NCBI GenBank assembly: GCA_964471225.1
Contig: CAYYEZ010000007.1
Span: 1 to 15,575, forward strand
Direction: 5' to 3'
DNA from: JAGVJT01 sp964471225
Lineage (GTDB): Bacteria > Pseudomonadota > Gammaproteobacteria > Legionellales > Legionellaceae
Length of the DNA stretch: 15,575 nucleotides
Position numbers and translations under genes: made by a program. Under the pieces are notes generated by a model, which saw nothing but the letters and a program-made list of their open reading frames with translations, had not been told where the DNA came from and did not search any database. Of the stretch, positions 6,474 to 14,993 are shown one piece after another (the stretch's first letter is position 1; the number at the start of each line of letters is the position of its first letter).

Positions 6474-7466
6474 ATGGCCGTTTTTAAAAAAGCATCAACC
6501 AGTCCTTTTGAGCAAATTATCCTTCTTAAAAATAAAGGCTTAATCATTGCTGATGAAATACAGGCTTTAGCCGATCTAAATGCCATCAGTTTTTTCAGAT
6601 TAATCCCCTACATGCGTTCTCTTCAATATTACAAAGATGATTCACGCTATTTTAGAGATAATACAAGTTTTGAACAATTAATTCGTCTATATGATTTTGA
6701 TCGCCAGCTACGTCTTTTGGTGAACAATGCCATTGAACGCATTGAGGTTGCTATACGCGCGCAACTCACCAATGTGTTGTGCGAATTATATGGATCTCAC
6801 TGGTATTTGGAGCGCACTTATTTTAAAACAGATTATCAGCATGATCGTTTAATTCAAACGATACATGATAAACAGAAAACAGCTTTAAAAGAGTACGCAC
6901 GTGAATGTGCCCGCATCGACCATTTAACCACTAGTGATGTGAATCATAAAATTGTATTAAAAAATAAACGAAAACAAGAAAATTATGCGCGGCATTATGC
7001 TTTAAGCTATCATACACCTGCTTTGATGCCAGCATGGGCAATGATTGAAGAATTATCCTTAGGAGATTTATCACACTTATATGCAGGACTCGCTAAAGAT
7101 AAAGACAAAAAACGGATTGCGCAAAACTTCGGCTTAAATCCGCCTTTATTAGGAAGCTGGCTTCATACCATTACAGTGATAAGGAATATTTGTGCTCATC
7201 ATGCAAGACTTTGGAATAGAGAATTGGGTATTAAGCCTGCCTACCCAATAAAAAAAGAGCTGTGCTGGCCACAATATTTGGCTAAACATGACCAACATAC
7301 TCGATTATCTATGGTGTTGGCTGTTTTACAGCATATGATGAGTGTCATTCATCCCAAAACCACATGGGACCATCTGATCTTTGCGTTGTTTGATAATTTT
7401 CAAGAGATTCACGTTGAAGATATGGGTCTGCCAATAAATTGGCGAGAAGATAGTTTTTGGAAATAA
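6474..7466 (+). CDS. Abi_2/AbiF-like HEPN-domain protein (abortive-infection or TA toxin)
   Basis: The 330-aa protein has the usual length of the Abi_2 family (AbiD/AbiF). The N-terminal part has the family block YDFDRQLRLLVNNAIERIEV (residues 73-92), then R95. Near the C-terminus is the HEPN ribonuclease signature RNICAHHARLWNR (237-249), with the catalytic R-x4-H pair at R237/H242. Such proteins cause phage-triggered growth arrest or act as RNA-cleaving toxins, and related HEPN proteins have been proposed as ancestors of Cas13. No signal peptide or membrane segment is seen. No good Shine-Dalgarno precedes ATG 6474, so translation may be weak. It follows a small RNA with its own terminator, its likely antitoxin. 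Remnants of a transposase lie downstream, consistent with a mobile defence locus. RNA cleavage is inferred from the motif. Confidence 0.88.
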   Translation: MAVFKKASTSPFEQIILLKNKGLIIADEIQALADLNAISFFRLIPYMRSLQYYKDDSRYFRDNTSFEQLIRLYDFDRQLRLLVNNAIERIEVAIRAQLTNVLCELYGSHWYLERTYFKTDYQHDRLIQTIHDKQKTALKEYARECARIDHLTTSDVNHKIVLKNKRKQENYARHYALSYHTPALMPAWAMIEELSLGDLSHLYAGLAKDKDKKRIAQNFGLNPPLLGSWLHTITVIRNICAHHARLWNRELGIKPAYPIKKELCWPQYLAKHDQHTRLSMVLAVLQHMMSVIHPKTTWDHLIFALFDNFQEIHVEDMGLPINWREDSFWK

Positions 7467-7656
7467 TTTGATCAATATTTTGTGTTTTTTATTTCAAAAT
7501 GCCCCTTAAGTGCCCCTGTAGAAGAATAAGAATAAAAATAAACAAGTAAAATCAATATATAATGAAATAAATGCATCGGATTAACTATCCCATGTTGTCA
7601 TTTGTCGCGACTTGTTGTAATCCCTCGCCATCTGTAATTCGTTGTAGAAAATTCCC
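7467..7656. other. AT-rich intergenic stretch after the Abi gene
   Basis: No gene of substance is seen. A 16-codon minus-strand frame (7631-7581) is too short to support. TTCCCAT at 7652-7658 pairs with ATGGGAA at 7664-7670 at the edge of the following transposase remnant. No intrinsic terminator for the Abi gene is obvious. Confidence 0.5.
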
Positions 7657-7821
7657 ATGGCAAATGGGAAAGAGCCTGAAATTGCTAGAATGTGGCGATT
7701 TAGAAAGTCGAATGGTATCACAGAAGGGTTTCATCGAAAGATGAAGTTGATTCAAAGACGAGCTTATGGCTTCAGAAACTTTGAGAATTATAGAGTGAGA
7801 GTTAGAGTGCTATGTGCTTGA
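7657..7821 (+). pseudogene. C-terminal remnant of an ISL3-type transposase
   Basis: A 54-codon frame (ATG 7657, TGA 7819-7821) holds the conserved C-terminus of ISL3-family transposases: RFRKSNGITEGFHRKMKLIQ, followed by RRAYGFRNFENYRVRVR. The invariant Glu of the DDE triad is expected in the N-x-I-T-E-G segment. Everything upstream, including the two catalytic Asp, is missing. The short distance from the stop codon to the candidate inverted-repeat end at 7853 is what is expected for the right end of such an element. It is a dead fragment, possibly annotated elsewhere as a tiny transposase gene. Confidence 0.75.
7660..7676 (+). repeat. First copy of a 17-bp IS-end repeat
   Basis: GCAAATGGGAAAGAGCC is identical to 7837-7853 and in the same orientation. 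Read in reverse it begins GGCTCTTTCCC, like ISL3-family inverted-repeat tips. Its position inside the remnant's reading frame suggests that two right ends were joined by deletion or recombination. Confidence 0.65.
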
Positions 7822-7836
7822 TTAGAAAGTGCCCCC

Positions 7837-7853
7837 GCAAATGGGAAAGAGCC
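7837..7853 (+). repeat. Second copy of the 17-bp repeat, likely right inverted repeat
   Basis: Identical to 7660-7676 and placed 15 bp after the transposase stop codon, where the right inverted repeat of an ISL3-type element belongs. The element boundary would be at 7853. Confidence 0.6.
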
Positions 7854-7866
7854 CGCAAGGGCTTTT
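7847..7866. terminator. GNRA-looped hairpin, probable tRNA terminator on the minus strand
   Basis: Stem AAGAGCCC/GGGCTTTT closes on the GCAA loop, with one G-T pair. Read on the minus strand, GGGCTCTTT ends in a short T-run and lies 50 bp downstream of the tRNA 3' end, so it could end the tRNA transcript. It partly overlaps the IS end. Confidence 0.4.
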
Positions 7867-7915
7867 GGGTTGCTTGGAGTATAAGTGATAACTTGTTGAT
7901 TTTACTGGCTTAATT

Positions 7916-7992
<77 letters not shown>

Positions 7993-8096
7993 GCCTGGTC
8001 GTGATTTTAATCTTAAGTTTGGAAAAATGCCACTTATTTTTTATCTTAGTTTTTTGTTAATATTGGTTTGTTTGATTGTACTAAGAGGAGATAAAA

Positions 8097-9167
8097 ATGA
8101 AACGTAATTGTTGTTTCTTGTTCGGTTTATTTTTTTCGATGATGGTACACGGTGTCTCGTGTTTTGCGGAGGATGATGTTGCTGAGCTCAAGCCGCACGA
8201 AAAAAATATGATTTCGATTTTTGATAAAATCGCACCGATGGTTGTTAATATTCATAAAATCAATCATGTGGTTAATCCGAATCTTGAATTTGTGCCTGTA
8301 GAAACGGGATCTGGCTCAGGATTTATGTGGGATAGCCAGCATGTGGTGACGAATAATCATGTTGTACAAGGTGCCAATGAAGTCGTTGTTACTTTTAAAA
8401 ATGGTAAAACTGCCCGCGCTAGATTGCTTGGCACTTATCCAAGAAAAGATATTGCTGTGCTCACTTTAGAAAATACAAAAATTCTCGATCATATGCACTT
8501 GCCATCTCATTTTCCTGTGGCTGATTCATCCAAATTAAAAGTAGGGCAAGATGTGATTGCCATCGGTAATCCGTTTGGATTAGACCATACGTTAACCCGA
8601 GGTATTGTTTCTGCGCTAAATCGGCAGATTCCTAATGGCCATGGAGCCTATCTCAGTGATTTAATTCAAACTGACGCTTCAATTAATCCCGGTAACTCAG
8701 GGGGGCCTCTATTGAATAGTCAAGGACAACTTATTGGAATGAATACCGCAATTTATTCTACTTCAGGGAGTTCTGCGGGCATTGGTTTTGCTATTTTATC
8801 CAATGATATTGCGCGGGTCGTCAATGAACTTATTGAGCATGGCAAAGTAAAACAGCCAGGAATTGGTGTTCTTATCTATAATGATGCTGTTGCTGAGCAA
8901 TTGAGCGTTAAAGGTGTCTTAATCAACAAAGTTCTTCCGGACACGCCGGCAGATAAGGCTGGATTACGCGGAACGATTCGTGATCGACAAGGTAATATTT
9001 TGCTCGGTGATATTATCACTGAAATAGATAATCAACATGTTAAAACAACCGGTGATTTAGTTCGATGCATCGATGCTATTCCTGTTGGGCATGCAATGAC
9101 ATTGGCTTTCATTCGCCAGGGGAAAAAACATCACATCACACTTAAAACCATGGAGATTTCTGATTAA
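8097..9167 (+). CDS. HtrA/Deg-family periplasmic serine protease
   Basis: The 356-aa protein has an N-terminal signal peptide: KR, a hydrophobic core, and probable cleavage after VSCFA at residue 24. It should therefore act in the periplasm in protein quality control. The trypsin-like domain (~70-240) carries the triad H88 (TNNHVV), D118 (KDIAVL) and S201 (NPGNSGGP). One PDZ domain follows at ~255-345. A single PDZ and this length resemble DegS more than DegP, but no retained membrane anchor is clear beyond the signal segment. AGGAG lies 7 nt before ATG 8097. The stop codon overlaps the proC start by one base (TAATG), so the two are translationally coupled. Confidence 0.92.
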   Translation: MKRNCCFLFGLFFSMMVHGVSCFAEDDVAELKPHEKNMISIFDKIAPMVVNIHKINHVVNPNLEFVPVETGSGSGFMWDSQHVVTNNHVVQGANEVVVTFKNGKTARARLLGTYPRKDIAVLTLENTKILDHMHLPSHFPVADSSKLKVGQDVIAIGNPFGLDHTLTRGIVSALNRQIPNGHGAYLSDLIQTDASINPGNSGGPLLNSQGQLIGMNTAIYSTSGSSAGIGFAILSNDIARVVNELIEHGKVKQPGIGVLIYNDAVAEQLSVKGVLINKVLPDTPADKAGLRGTIRDRQGNILLGDIITEIDNQHVKTTGDLVRCIDAIPVGHAMTLAFIRQGKKHHITLKTMEISD

Positions 9168-9973
9168 TGTCTCACATCAATAAGATTAGTTTTATTGGAT
9201 TTGGTCATTTAGCAAGGGCGTTGGTTCAAGGCGCCCTTGAAGCCAAAGTATTCACTAAAGAGCAACTCATCGTCACCAGCCCAAGTTTGATTCAAGGTCG
9301 TAAAAGTTGCCAGTTTCATATTGCATTAACGAATCAAGAGGCTGCTGCACAAGCTGATATCATTGTGCTTGCTGTCAAACCACAACAAATTTCCATGGTT
9401 TGTCGTGAGATTTCAAAAGTTATTAGAGAAAATCAGCTCGTTATTTCTGTCGCTGCAGGCCAATCTATATCGCAAATTGAAGCTTATCTCAATCACAAGA
9501 CATCATCGATTGTGCGTGCTATGCCTAATACCGCGGCCGAAGTAAGTGCTGGTGTAACTGCACTTTTTTATCATCCGAATGTCACAAGAGAAGCTCGTGC
9601 ATTCGTTCATCAGCTTTTTCAATCTACAGGGCTTGTTGTTGATGTGACTAAAGAAGATGAAATAGATTTAATTACAGCGTTATCAGGCAGTGGCCCTGCT
9701 TACTTTTTTTATTTGCAGGAAGCATTGATGCTTGCGGGGATAAAGCGTGGTCTTTCAAAAGAGGTGGCGCAATCCTTAGTCAAGCAGACAATGTATGGTG
9801 CAAGTTTGCTGACGCGAGATCTTGACGTTACTTTTGAAGAAAAACGAGCACAAGTTACTTCTCCTAGCGGCACGACAGCTGCAGCCATTTCTCATCTTGA
9901 AGACAATAATTTTTTGCAGCTGATTGATTCCATGATAGAGAAAGCCTACCTTCGGGCACAAGCCCTTAAGTAG
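9167..9973 (+). CDS. proC: Pyrroline-5-carboxylate reductase
   Basis: The 268-aa cytoplasmic enzyme catalyses the last step of proline synthesis, reducing 1-pyrroline-5-carboxylate with NAD(P)H. Visible features are the N-terminal Rossmann motif GFGHLARAL (11-19, HL where N-M is usual), AVKPQ (69-73), AMPNT (118-122), ALSGSGPAYFF (171-181) and the signature block VTSPSGTTAAAI (230-241), with Ser where most members have Gly. The length is typical. It begins inside the stop codon of the protease gene, and its 3' end overlaps the convergent tag gene by 8 bp. Confidence 0.95.
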   Translation: MSHINKISFIGFGHLARALVQGALEAKVFTKEQLIVTSPSLIQGRKSCQFHIALTNQEAAAQADIIVLAVKPQQISMVCREISKVIRENQLVISVAAGQSISQIEAYLNHKTSSIVRAMPNTAAEVSAGVTALFYHPNVTREARAFVHQLFQSTGLVVDVTKEDEIDLITALSGSGPAYFFYLQEALMLAGIKRGLSKEVAQSLVKQTMYGASLLTRDLDVTFEEKRAQVTSPSGTTAAAISHLEDNNFLQLIDSMIEKAYLRAQALK

Positions 9974-10538
9974 TGCATCGAAAACAATCTATAGTGTGAT
10001 CATCGACCATTCCGATGGCCTGCATGTACGCGTAGATAATCGTCGTTCCTACAAAGCGCATGCCACGCTTTTTTAAATCTTTCGATAAAGCATCTGATTC
10101 TGGTGTAGAAGTAGGGATCTCTTGATGTGTGTGTGGTTGATTAATTTTCGTCTGATGGTTAACAAACTGCCAAACATAATGATCAAAAGAACCAAATTCT
10201 TTTTGTATATTTAAAAAAACTTGAGCGTTGGTGCGTGTGGAGAATACTTTTAATCGATTTCGAATAATATTTGGATTTTTTAATAATGTCTCAAGCTCTT
10301 CGTCTGTCATGAGAGATACAGCCAAAGGTTCGAATTGCTTAAACGCTAAACGATAACCCTCACGACGTTTTAATATCGTTTCCCAATTTAAGCCGGCTTG
10401 TGCACCCTCGAGAGTCAGCATTTCAAAATGCTTGATATCATTGTGAACAGGCACACCCCACTCTGTATCATGATAATCTTCGTAATGGGGCTTATTACGC
10501 CCCACCCAAACACATCGTTTTTTTTCTACTCCACTCAT
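9966..10538 (-). CDS. tag: DNA-3-methyladenine glycosylase I
   Basis: The 190-aa base-excision repair enzyme removes 3-methyladenine from alkylated DNA. The family pattern is complete: RCVWVG, YHDTEWGVP, FEMLTLEGAQAGLNW with catalytic-region E44, IIRNRLKV, SKDLKKRGMRFVGTTIIYAY and MVDDHTIDC. The four zinc ligands seen in E. coli Tag correspond to C9, H23, H181 and C185. The start ATG overlaps the valS stop codon (ATGA), so it is coupled to valS. Its 3' end runs 8 bp into the convergent proC gene. Confidence 0.95.
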   Translation of the reverse strand: MSGVEKKRCVWVGRNKPHYEDYHDTEWGVPVHNDIKHFEMLTLEGAQAGLNWETILKRREGYRLAFKQFEPLAVSLMTDEELETLLKNPNIIRNRLKVFSTRTNAQVFLNIQKEFGSFDHYVWQFVNHQTKINQPHTHQEIPTSTPESDALSKDLKKRGMRFVGTTIIYAYMQAIGMVDDHTIDCFRCTT

Positions 10539-13300
10539 AATGTTTTAATTTTATCTTGATGAAGCAGTTGCTTTTCTCTTGCTAGTCTTGCTTGTGCGAG
10601 CCGCTCTTCTTCTTTTTCAATCACTTCTTTAGGTGCTTTATCTGTGAAAGCCGGATTAGCGAGTTTTGATTGTGATCGCTCAATTTCTTGTTCAAGCTTT
10701 TGTAGCTCTTTCTTTAAGCGTTGTAGTTCTGCTTCTTTATCAATTAAATCTCGCATTGGAATCAATAACTCTAGATTTTCAACAATCGACGAAGCTGATA
10801 GAGGTGGCTCTTGCTCATCCTCTAGTAAATTGATTTCGCTGAGTTTTAAAAATGCACACAAAATCGTTTGGTATTTTGAAATACGTGTACGGTCTAATGA
10901 GGTTGCATGATGAATTAATAAAGGAATACGTTTAGCAGGACTAATATTCATTTCACTTCGAATCGTGCGCACTGCTTGAATGACTTTTTTCAACCAGTCA
11001 AACTCAATTTCAAGTTCAGCATGAATTTTATTTTCCTCTACGAGTGGGTAGTGGCTTAGCATGATTGAATCAGCACGCTCATCAGTAACGTTGGGGATTT
11101 TTAGCCAAATTTCCTCGGTAATAAAAGGCATGAGAGGGTGCAGCAATTTTAGAATTTGTGTGAGTACGTAAATCAGCGTGTGGCGCGCAGCACGTTTCAT
11201 CGCATTTGAAGCGTCTTCGGCATACAAAACGGTTTTAGAAAGCTCTAAATACCAATCGCAATATTCATGCCATACAAATTCATACAATGTATTAGCTAAT
11301 AAATCGAAGCGATAATTTTCATAATGTACATGCGTTTGCTGAATCACCTGCTGTAATTTAGAGAGGATCCACTGGTCTGACGGACTATATTGAAACGGAC
11401 CATCTTCGAAATCAACTTTTTCTTCAGCCGTGTGTGAGAGCACGTAGCGCGCTGCATTCCACAATTTGTTACAAAAATTACGATAGCCCTCTACTCGCTG
11501 GATGTCAAAACGCACGGAACGCGTATTTGACGCTAATGCACAATACGTGAAACGTAATGCATCTGTCCCATAGGCTGAAATACCCTCTGGAAACTGCTTT
11601 TGCGTTGCCTTTGTGATGCTTTGTTTGGCTGATTGCAGCATCAGATTGCTTGTACGCTTTTGTATCAGTTGATCCAAACTGATGCCGTCGATAATATCGA
11701 TAGGGTCAAGCACATTACCTTTCGATTTAGACATTTTTTTGCCTTCATGGTCACAAATAAGACCTGTAATAAAGACATCACGAAAGGGAATTTTTCCTGT
11801 GAATTTTAACCCCATCATGATCATGCGAGCAACCCAGAAAAAGATGATATCAAAGCCTGTAAAAAGAACGGACGTGGGATAGAATGTTTCAAGCTCTGGG
11901 GTACGCTCTGGCCAGCCTAATGTGGAGAAGGGCCAAAGTGCAGAGGAAAACCACGTGTCGAGTACGTCTTCGTCTTGTTTCAAAGGTGTGCTAGCATCAA
12001 TTTGATATTTAAAACGAACGTCTTTTTCGCTATAGCCGACGTAGACATTGCCTTGCTCATCATACCAGGCTGGAATTCGATGTCCCCACCATAATTGTCG
12101 ACTGATACACCAGTCTTCAATGTTGTTCATCCATTGATCGTAAGTTTTTGTCCATTGTTCAGGAATAAAACGAATCTCACCTTTTTTAACTGCAGCAATG
12201 GCAGGCTCTGCCAGGGGCTTCATTTTTACATACCACTGATCCGTTAATAAAGGCTCGATAATTGAGCCTGATTTCTCACCGCGAGGAACTTTAAGTTGAT
12301 GTGGCTCAACTTTAACAAGTAAGCCTAAAGTCGTTAAATCATCGACTATTTTTTCTCGAGCAGCGAAACGCTCGAGTCCTTGATAGGTTTGTGGTGCATG
12401 ATGATTAATCATACCCTGAGGGGTCATGATACTCAGCATCGGTAATTGATGACGTTTCCCGATTTCATAGTCATTAAAGTCGTGTGCAGGTGTTATTTTA
12501 ACACAACCTGTTCCGAATGCAGGGTCTACATAGTCATCTGCAATGATAGGAATCGTTCTGTCACATAAGGGTAACTGTGCATATTTTCCAATAAGATGCT
12601 GATAACGCGGGTCTTCCGGATGTACTGCAATTGCTGTATCACCGAGCATGGTTTCGGGGCGTGTGGTCGCAATCACAATACTTTCGTTGCTTTCAACGAT
12701 AGGGTAGCGAATATGCCAAATGAAACCAGATTCTTCTTCTGAGAGGACTTCGAGATCAGAGATAGCTGTGCCAAGCTTGGTATCCCAGTTGACTAATCGT
12801 GAACCACGATAAATTAGTCCTTCTTCATGCAATTGAACAAAAACTTTAAGCACTGCTTTTGAAAGCCCCTCATCCATCGTGAAGCGCTCGCGAGACCAAT
12901 CCACAGAAGACCCAATGCGGCGCATTTGACGCGTAATTTCTGAACCGGAAGTTTCTTTCCATGCCCAAACACGATCTAAAAACTCCTCACGCGACATTTC
13001 TTTTCTGGATAACCCCTTTTGACTTAGTTGACCTTCAACGACGAGCTGAGTGGAAATTCCTGCGTGATCGGTACCGGGTTGCCAAAGTGTGCGATGCCCC
13101 TTCATTCGCTGGTAGCGAATCATTGCGTCCATGAGTGTATTCTGAAACCCGTGCCCCATGTGTAAACTTCCGGTGACGTTGGGTGGTGGCAGCATGATAC
13201 AGAAAGGAGTACCCATGCCTTCTGGTTTAAAGTAGCCTTGATTTTCCCAGTTTTGATAACAACTGCGCTCGATGGTTTCAGGAGTGTATGTTTTTTCCAT
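10535..13300 (-). CDS. valS: Valyl-tRNA synthetase
   Basis: The 921-aa class I synthetase charges tRNA-Val. I start at ATG 13300 (MEKTYTPETIE), matching the known N-terminus of the E. coli enzyme; a TTG 30 bp upstream would add ten residues. The catalytic HIGH motif reads HMGH (residues 47-50, after PPPNVTGSL) and KMSKS is at 522-526. The CP1 editing domain holds ATTRPETMLGDTAIAV (~211-226) and GTGCVKITPAHD. The anticodon-binding part includes GYRNFCNKLWNA, and a C-terminal coiled coil rich in Glu and Lys lies at ~855-915. Length and order are normal. tag follows with a 4-nt overlap. Confidence 0.97.
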   Translation of the reverse strand: MEKTYTPETIERSCYQNWENQGYFKPEGMGTPFCIMLPPPNVTGSLHMGHGFQNTLMDAMIRYQRMKGHRTLWQPGTDHAGISTQLVVEGQLSQKGLSRKEMSREEFLDRVWAWKETSGSEITRQMRRIGSSVDWSRERFTMDEGLSKAVLKVFVQLHEEGLIYRGSRLVNWDTKLGTAISDLEVLSEEESGFIWHIRYPIVESNESIVIATTRPETMLGDTAIAVHPEDPRYQHLIGKYAQLPLCDRTIPIIADDYVDPAFGTGCVKITPAHDFNDYEIGKRHQLPMLSIMTPQGMINHHAPQTYQGLERFAAREKIVDDLTTLGLLVKVEPHQLKVPRGEKSGSIIEPLLTDQWYVKMKPLAEPAIAAVKKGEIRFIPEQWTKTYDQWMNNIEDWCISRQLWWGHRIPAWYDEQGNVYVGYSEKDVRFKYQIDASTPLKQDEDVLDTWFSSALWPFSTLGWPERTPELETFYPTSVLFTGFDIIFFWVARMIMMGLKFTGKIPFRDVFITGLICDHEGKKMSKSKGNVLDPIDIIDGISLDQLIQKRTSNLMLQSAKQSITKATQKQFPEGISAYGTDALRFTYCALASNTRSVRFDIQRVEGYRNFCNKLWNAARYVLSHTAEEKVDFEDGPFQYSPSDQWILSKLQQVIQQTHVHYENYRFDLLANTLYEFVWHEYCDWYLELSKTVLYAEDASNAMKRAARHTLIYVLTQILKLLHPLMPFITEEIWLKIPNVTDERADSIMLSHYPLVEENKIHAELEIEFDWLKKVIQAVRTIRSEMNISPAKRIPLLIHHATSLDRTRISKYQTILCAFLKLSEINLLEDEQEPPLSASSIVENLELLIPMRDLIDKEAELQRLKKELQKLEQEIERSQSKLANPAFTDKAPKEVIEKEEERLAQARLAREKQLLHQDKIKTL

Positions 13301-13404
13301 AATGCAATCAGTACTAAATAAAAGTGGCAAATTCTACCATACTCGTATGCTCGTTGTTAGATCTATTCATTATCCTCAAAATATCGTAGAGTCTAAGATA
13401 GGAC

Positions 13405-13514
13405 TTAAGAAAAACGTCGACCTCCTCGTTGGATTCTATTTTTAATGAGAGATTTAGTTATCTAAACTCTATCATTAAAAATAAAATCTGCCTTGACTTC
13501 GGCGTTTTTCGTGA
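13405..13514. repeat. Large imperfect palindrome between valS and the hydrolase gene
   Basis: The inner arms 13432-13457 and 13462-13488 pair nearly perfectly around the loop TTAT, with two mismatches and one bulge. The outer arms pair again, AAGAAAAACGTCGA (from ~13407) against TCGGCGTTTTTCG near 13499-13511. The whole forms a long hairpin of ~110 bp. It may be a miniature inverted-repeat element or a structured leader. It lies between two divergent genes, so it is not needed as a terminator for either. Confidence 0.65.
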
Positions 13515-13557
13515 GTTCTGTAGGAATCAATCGCATTTTTTCTGTGGAGCATGACGC

Positions 13558-14103
13558 ATGTTATTACAACGACAAAAATCCTGTTTAGTCATCGTGGATG
13601 TTCAAGAGAAACTCATGCCAAAAATTCAAGACTCCTCTGGTGTTGAGGCGCGTTGTGCTTGGTTAATGCGACTTGCTGGCGAGTTAAAAATTCCATTGAT
13701 GGTGAGCGAGCATTATCCTAACGGATTAGGTGAAACATTGCCTTCTTTAAGGCAATTCATGCCTGGCAAAACGGACATCGAAAAAGTTCATTTTTCTTGT
13801 TATCGTGATGCGTCATTTATTAAACATTGGCGCACAGTAAATAAACCGCAAGTTGTCTTAGCTGGCATTGAAACTCATGTTTGTGTGTTACAGACCGCAT
13901 TAGATATGAATGCAGTCGGCATCGATGTGTTTGTGGTGACTGATGCAGTCGGCAGTCGAAATCTTTTAGATCACGAATGTGCACTGCAGCGAATGAATCA
14001 ATCTGGTGTAAATTTGGTGACATCAGAAATGGTTTTGTTCGAGTGGATAGAAAAGGCCGGTACCTCAGAGTTTAAGGCAATTAGTCAAGCTTTTCTTAAG
14101 TGA
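13558..14103 (+). CDS. Isochorismatase-like cysteine hydrolase
   Basis: The 181-aa isochorismatase-fold hydrolase is in the YcaC/nicotinamidase-like group. The catalytic triad is visible: D14 (VIVDVQEKL), K76 (IEKVHFSCY) and nucleophile C109 (GIETHVCVLQTA). The length is typical for the small members, which hydrolyse amides or related bonds; the substrate is unknown. GGAG lies 8 nt before ATG 13558. Only 6 nt separate it from the dehydrogenase gene downstream, so they form an operon. Confidence 0.88.
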   Translation: MLLQRQKSCLVIVDVQEKLMPKIQDSSGVEARCAWLMRLAGELKIPLMVSEHYPNGLGETLPSLRQFMPGKTDIEKVHFSCYRDASFIKHWRTVNKPQVVLAGIETHVCVLQTALDMNAVGIDVFVVTDAVGSRNLLDHECALQRMNQSGVNLVTSEMVLFEWIEKAGTSEFKAISQAFLK

Positions 14104-14109
14104 GTCGCT

Positions 14110-14844
14110 ATGAAAATTGAACAACAAGTTGCGGTTGTAACGGGCGGTGCTTCAGGTCTGGGCTTGGCTGTTGTAGAAGCGCTGAAGGATCGAAATGTTC
14201 AGGTTGTGGCGTGGGACATACAAGCTTCTCACGAAGAGATAATCCAGTGTGATGTCGCAGATGAGCTATCTGTGAAAAATGCATTAGAAAAAACAATAGC
14301 CCGATATGGTGTTCCTCGTATCCTTATTCATTGTGCGGGTATCGCACCTGGAGGTCGTCTTGTAGGTAAAGAGGGCGTGCTGGCTTTCGATGCGTTTAAA
14401 AAAGTGATTGATATCAACTTAAACGGTACATTTAATGTGTTGCGTTATCTTGCTGAAGCGATGATAAAGCTTGAGCCACTTGCGGATGGTGAGCGTGGCG
14501 TATTAATCACAACTGCCTCAATTGCTGCTTTTGAAGGACAAATTGGACAAGTTGCTTATAGTGCCTCAAAAGGAGGGGTTGCGGCAATGACCTTGCCTTT
14601 GGCGCGTGAGCTTTCGCAATTTGGTATCCGAGTGAACACCATTGCGCCTGGTGTAATGGAGACACCTTTGATGATGCATATGCCTGAGACGGTAAAAGAA
14701 AGTCTATCCGCTACGGTCCCTTTCCCAAAGCGTTTAGGCTTTTCCTCTGAGTTTGCAAAGCTTGCACTCCATTGTTGTGAAAATAACTATCTGAATGGAA
14801 CAGTGATTCGTTTGGACGGTGCCTTGAGAATGTCTCCAAAATAA
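14110..14844 (+). CDS. Type-2 3-hydroxyacyl-CoA dehydrogenase (SDR family)
   Basis: The 244-aa SDR closely follows the HSD17B10-like pattern, enzymes that oxidise 3-hydroxyacyl-CoA or 3-hydroxy-2-methylbutyryl-CoA with NAD in fatty-acid or isoleucine breakdown. It shows TGGASGLG (11-18), an acidic D36 after the second strand favouring NAD, CAGIAP, N103, S137 in TTASIAAFEGQIGQ, Y150/K154 (YSASKGG), IAPGVMETPL and the diagnostic tail VPFPKRLG...NGTVIRLDGALRM. The start is 6 nt after the hydrolase stop with only a weak Shine-Dalgarno. A hairpin terminator lies downstream. Confidence 0.9.
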   Translation: MKIEQQVAVVTGGASGLGLAVVEALKDRNVQVVAWDIQASHEEIIQCDVADELSVKNALEKTIARYGVPRILIHCAGIAPGGRLVGKEGVLAFDAFKKVIDINLNGTFNVLRYLAEAMIKLEPLADGERGVLITTASIAAFEGQIGQVAYSASKGGVAAMTLPLARELSQFGIRVNTIAPGVMETPLMMHMPETVKESLSATVPFPKRLGFSSEFAKLALHCCENNYLNGTVIRLDGALRMSPK

Positions 14845-14937
14845 TTAGTTTGACTTTTTATTAAGACAATCTAGCGATGAGTATCACTCAGTATAATAAG
14901 AAAATATCATGTAAGTGGGCTACAACTGAAGTAGTAA

Positions 14938-14967
14938 AAGTGCGGTCTATAGGCCGCACTTACTTTT
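14938..14967. terminator. Bidirectional intrinsic terminator
   Basis: A 10-bp GC-rich stem (14938-14947 with 14952-14961, one T-G pair) closes on a TATA loop. ACTTTT follows on the plus strand, and a short T-run follows on the minus strand. It sits between the convergent dehydrogenase gene and the acidic-protein gene and can serve both. Confidence 0.75.
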
Positions 14968-14993
14968 CTGGATTGAAAAATTGATCTTAATGA

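Noticed and set aside
7581..7631. Minus-strand 16-codon frame beginning MARDYNKSRQ, reminiscent of the start of SPOR-domain proteins.
   Set aside because: Too short, with no continuation in any frame; probably chance.
10644..11882. Plus-strand open frames inside valS.
   Set aside because: They are antisense to a fully recognisable valyl-tRNA synthetase and show no motifs.
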